This document shows positions 61,573 through 64,000 of a stretch of DNA of 64,000 nucleotides, piece by piece. Origin of the DNA: Cognatishimia maritima (lineage in GTDB: Bacteria > Pseudomonadota > Alphaproteobacteria > Rhodobacterales > Rhodobacteraceae); NCBI RefSeq assembly GCF_900129685.1, contig NZ_FQWM01000002.1:458654-522653 (forward strand). The letters are read 5' to 3'. Under the pieces are notes generated by a model that made no database searches, was not told the DNA's origin, and saw nothing but the letters and a program-made list of their open reading frames with translations. Position numbers and translations under genes: made by a program. The first letter of the stretch is position 1. Each line of letters opens with the position of its first letter.

Positions 61573-64000
61573 GTGAATACTGCCAAACCTGCTGTCACTC
61601 CAATGATGGCACAATATCTGGAAATCAAAGCGTCGCACCCGGATGCCTTGCTGTTCTACCGGATGGGCGATTTCTATGAGATGTTTTTTGACGACGCCGT
61701 CGCCGCGGCAGAGGCCTTGGACATCGCGCTGACCAAACGCGGCAAGCACGACGGCAATGAAATTCCCATGTGTGGTGTCCCGCATCACGCAGCCGAAGGT
61801 TATTTCCTGACGCTCATTCGCAAGGGATTTCGTGTCGCGGTTTGCGAGCAGATGGAAAGCCCGGCAGAGGCCAAAAAGCGTGGCTACAAAGCTGTAGTGC
61901 GGCGCGAAGTTGTGCGCCTCGTCACACCGGGCACGTTGACCGAAGACTCATTACTGGACGCCCGCCGCCACAACTTTCTGGCCGCCTTCGCGCAGGTCCG
62001 GGATGAGGCGGCTTTGGCCTGGGCTGACATTTCGACCGGTGCATTGCACGTGATGACCCTTCCCGTGGTCCGTTTGGGCGCAGAGCTTGCCCGCCTTGCG
62101 CCGTCAGAATTGCTGGTGGCCGAAGGATCAGAGGCGGATTTGGCTGAAATAGTCTCTGATATGGGCGTTGCGATGACAGAGGTATCGCGTGGATCATTTG
62201 ACAGCACGGTGGCCGGAAAACGGGTTGCCGCGCTGTTTGGCACGCAGGATTTGGATGCCTTCGGCAGCTTTGCACGCCCTGAAGTTGGCGCGCTTGGGGC
62301 CATCGTCGACTATCTGGAGATCACCCAAAAAGGCAAACTGCCGCTTTTGCGTCCCCCGGTCAAAGAACTGACCGGCGGCAGCATGCAAATTGATGCGGCC
62401 ACTCGGCGCAATCTTGAACTGACGCATTCTTTGTCAGGTGGCCGATCTGGCACCCTGTTGGCGACGATTGACCGAACGGTCACCTCGGCAGGCGCACGGC
62501 TGCTCGAGCGGCGGCTTTCCTCGCCCTCTTTGTCACTTGAGGCGATCACAAGCCGCCAAGAGGCCGTGACCTTCTGCATTGAAAACGCCCATCTGGCGCG
62601 CGAATTGCGGGACCAATTGCGCAAAGTGCCCGATCTGGACCGCGCGCTGTCACGTTTGGCGCTGGATCGGGGCGGACCGCGGGATATGGCTGCTATCCGC
62701 AATGGGCTGACGCAGGCTACGCAGATTTGCGCGTTGCTGGGCAGCTCTGACCTGCCCCCTGTGCTATCAGACACGCTGGCCAATCTGCAGGGTCACGATG
62801 GTCTTCTGACATTGCTTGATGAGGCCTTGGTCGCCGACCCGCCCTTGCTGTCCCGAGACGGCGGTTTCATCGCGCCGGGTTATGATGGCGACCTTGATGA
62901 TGCGCGCAAATTACGCGACGAGGGCCGCAGCGTGATTGCGGGACTACAATCTCAGTACAGCGACTTTACCGGTATCCAGTCCCTGAAGATCAAACACAAC
63001 AACGTGCTTGGTTATTTCATCGAGACAACCGCGAAACACGCCGACACAATGATGTCGGCCCCGCTATCAGAAACTTTCATTCACCGCCAAACCACCGCCA
63101 ATCAGGTGCGTTTCACCACGGTCGAATTGTCCGAGCTTGAAACCAAGATCCTAAACGCAGGAAGCAACGCGCTAGAGATCGAAAAACGGCTCTATTCCAG
63201 CCTAAGACAGGCAATTCTCGACAAGTCGGCGCAGGTTTCCGCGGCCTCGCGGGCGCTGGCGGAACTAGATTTGCAAGCGGCGCTGGCCGATCTGGCGACG
63301 GCAGAAAACTGGACCCTGCCCGAGGTGAACAACAGCCGCGATTTTGACATCGTGGGCGGCCGTCACCCGGTGGTCGAAGCTGCCTTGCGCAAGCAATCCG
63401 GCGCGCCTTTTGTGGCCAACGATTGCGATCTTTCCGGCGGGGATGCCGCCAGTATCTGGTTGCTGACGGGTCCGAACATGGCGGGTAAATCGACCTTTCT
63501 GCGCCAAAATGCCTTGATAGCCTTGCTTGCCCAAATGGGCAGCTACGTCCCAGCCGAGACCGCCAAAATCGGCATCGTCAGCCAATTGTTTTCCCGCGTT
63601 GGGGCATCAGATGATCTGGCGCGCGGGCGCTCGACCTTCATGGTTGAAATGGTCGAAACGGCTGCGATCCTCAATCAATCTCACGACCGCGCGCTGGTGA
63701 TCCTTGATGAAATCGGGCGCGGCACCGCGACCTATGACGGCCTATCGATTGCATGGGCTACCCTAGAGTATTTGCACGACGTCAACCAATGCCGCGCGCT
63801 TTTCGCGACGCATTATCACGAGATGACCGCGCTGGCCGGGAAGCTGTCTGGCGTTGAAAACGCCACGGTGACGGTCAAGGAATTTGAAGGCGAAGTGATC
63901 TTTCTGCACGAAGTCAAACGCGGCGCGGCAGATCGCAGCTATGGTGTGCAGGTCGCGCAATTGGCGGGCCTCCCCGCCGCGGTCATCAACCGTGCGCGCG
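61573..64000 (+). CDS. mutS: DNA mismatch repair protein MutS (3' end cut by window edge)
   Basis: The frame is open from GTG 61573 to the window end, giving 809 codons of an expected ~875. GGGGGA precedes the GTG by seven bases; ATG 61603 is a later option. The mismatch-binding Phe-X-Glu lies in FYRMGDFYEMF near residue 32. The core and lever domains follow, then the ATPase with Walker A GPNMAGKST near 637 and VILDEIGRGT near 715. MutS recognises mismatches and recruits MutL. The visible sequence is intact. Confidence 0.96.
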   Translation, partial: MNTAKPAVTPMMAQYLEIKASHPDALLFYRMGDFYEMFFDDAVAAAEALDIALTKRGKHDGNEIPMCGVPHHAAEGYFLTLIRKGFRVAVCEQMESPAEAKKRGYKAVVRREVVRLVTPGTLTEDSLLDARRHNFLAAFAQVRDEAALAWADISTGALHVMTLPVVRLGAELARLAPSELLVAEGSEADLAEIVSDMGVAMTEVSRGSFDSTVAGKRVAALFGTQDLDAFGSFARPEVGALGAIVDYLEITQKGKLPLLRPPVKELTGGSMQIDAATRRNLELTHSLSGGRSGTLLATIDRTVTSAGARLLERRLSSPSLSLEAITSRQEAVTFCIENAHLARELRDQLRKVPDLDRALSRLALDRGGPRDMAAIRNGLTQATQICALLGSSDLPPVLSDTLANLQGHDGLLTLLDEALVADPPLLSRDGGFIAPGYDGDLDDARKLRDEGRSVIAGLQSQYSDFTGIQSLKIKHNNVLGYFIETTAKHADTMMSAPLSETFIHRQTTANQVRFTTVELSELETKILNAGSNALEIEKRLYSSLRQAILDKSAQVSAASRALAELDLQAALADLATAENWTLPEVNNSRDFDIVGGRHPVVEAALRKQSGAPFVANDCDLSGGDAASIWLLTGPNMAGKSTFLRQNALIALLAQMGSYVPAETAKIGIVSQLFSRVGASDDLARGRSTFMVEMVETAAILNQSHDRALVILDEIGRGTATYDGLSIAWATLEYLHDVNQCRALFATHYHEMTALAGKLSGVENATVTVKEFEGEVIFLHEVKRGAADRSYGVQVAQLAGLPAAVINRAR

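Noticed and set aside
1-64000. tRNA, rRNA, CRISPR array, prophage or insertion sequence
   Set aside because: All gaps were read on both strands. None contains cloverleaf-like structure, spaced repeats or transposase or integrase genes; the only clearly accessory block is higBA.

Overview
This window is a stretch of chromosome from an alphaproteobacterium, most probably a marine Roseobacter-group member of the Rhodobacterales. The assignment rests on protein character (NodH-like sulfotransferase next to a GT14 enzyme, two-domain CDGSH protein, YlxR-L7Ae protein beside nusA and infB), on the gene neighbourhoods, on moderately high GC with many GTG/TTG starts and ATGA overlaps, and on an alphaproteobacterial-type RpoH promoter before dnaK. 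No rRNA, tRNA, CRISPR array, prophage or insertion sequence was seen.

Region 1 (1-12 kb) starts with the 3' part of hpf and with ptsN, then holds a surface-polysaccharide locus. A leftward operon encodes two paralogous family-2 glycosyltransferases, a GT14-like enzyme and a double sulfotransferase. Rightward genes encode an initiating sugar-phosphate transferase, a PglF/WbpM-type 4,6-dehydratase and an ABC-2 (KpsM-like) permease. CysQ, which clears the PAP left by sulfotransferases, sits in the middle. Together they suggest a sulfated exported glycan. An SH3-domain protein and AlkB close the region.

Region 2 (12-35 kb) is housekeeping: dnaK-dnaJ, radC, an OmpA/substrate-binding fusion, secA, a parvulin-argJ-mutT operon, a 40-residue stand-alone small gene, and the rimP-nusA-ylxR-infB operon with a transcribed leader that contains an intrinsic terminator. 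A membrane protein, a CDGSH protein, a Tat-exported peptide-binding protein, prolyl aminopeptidase and ubiG follow.

Region 3 (35-42.6 kb) contains the only clearly accessory item, an AT-richer higBA toxin-antitoxin pair with two identical inverted operators. Next come a tightly coupled comF-grxC-nitrilase-marR-small membrane protein operon, a BioC-like methyltransferase, hemH, a small exported protein, two L,D-transpeptidases and a CAP lipoprotein.

Region 4 (42.6-64 kb) has a leftward hslO-Nudix-cca operon and a heterodimeric ABC exporter preceded by an eight-codon leader frame and a 20-bp perfect palindrome. A 23S/tRNA-type RNA methyltransferase, a response-regulator phosphatase facing an Hpt protein, ilvA facing a Gly/Asn-rich exported protein, argG, periplasmic msrA, a PfkB sugar kinase, maeB and the first ~809 codons of mutS complete it.

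Most of the window is ordinary core genome. The signals most worth a second look are regulatory: the ABC-exporter leader, the rimP leader, the higBA operators, the paired motif at ilvA, and two small genes that standard gene finding can miss.
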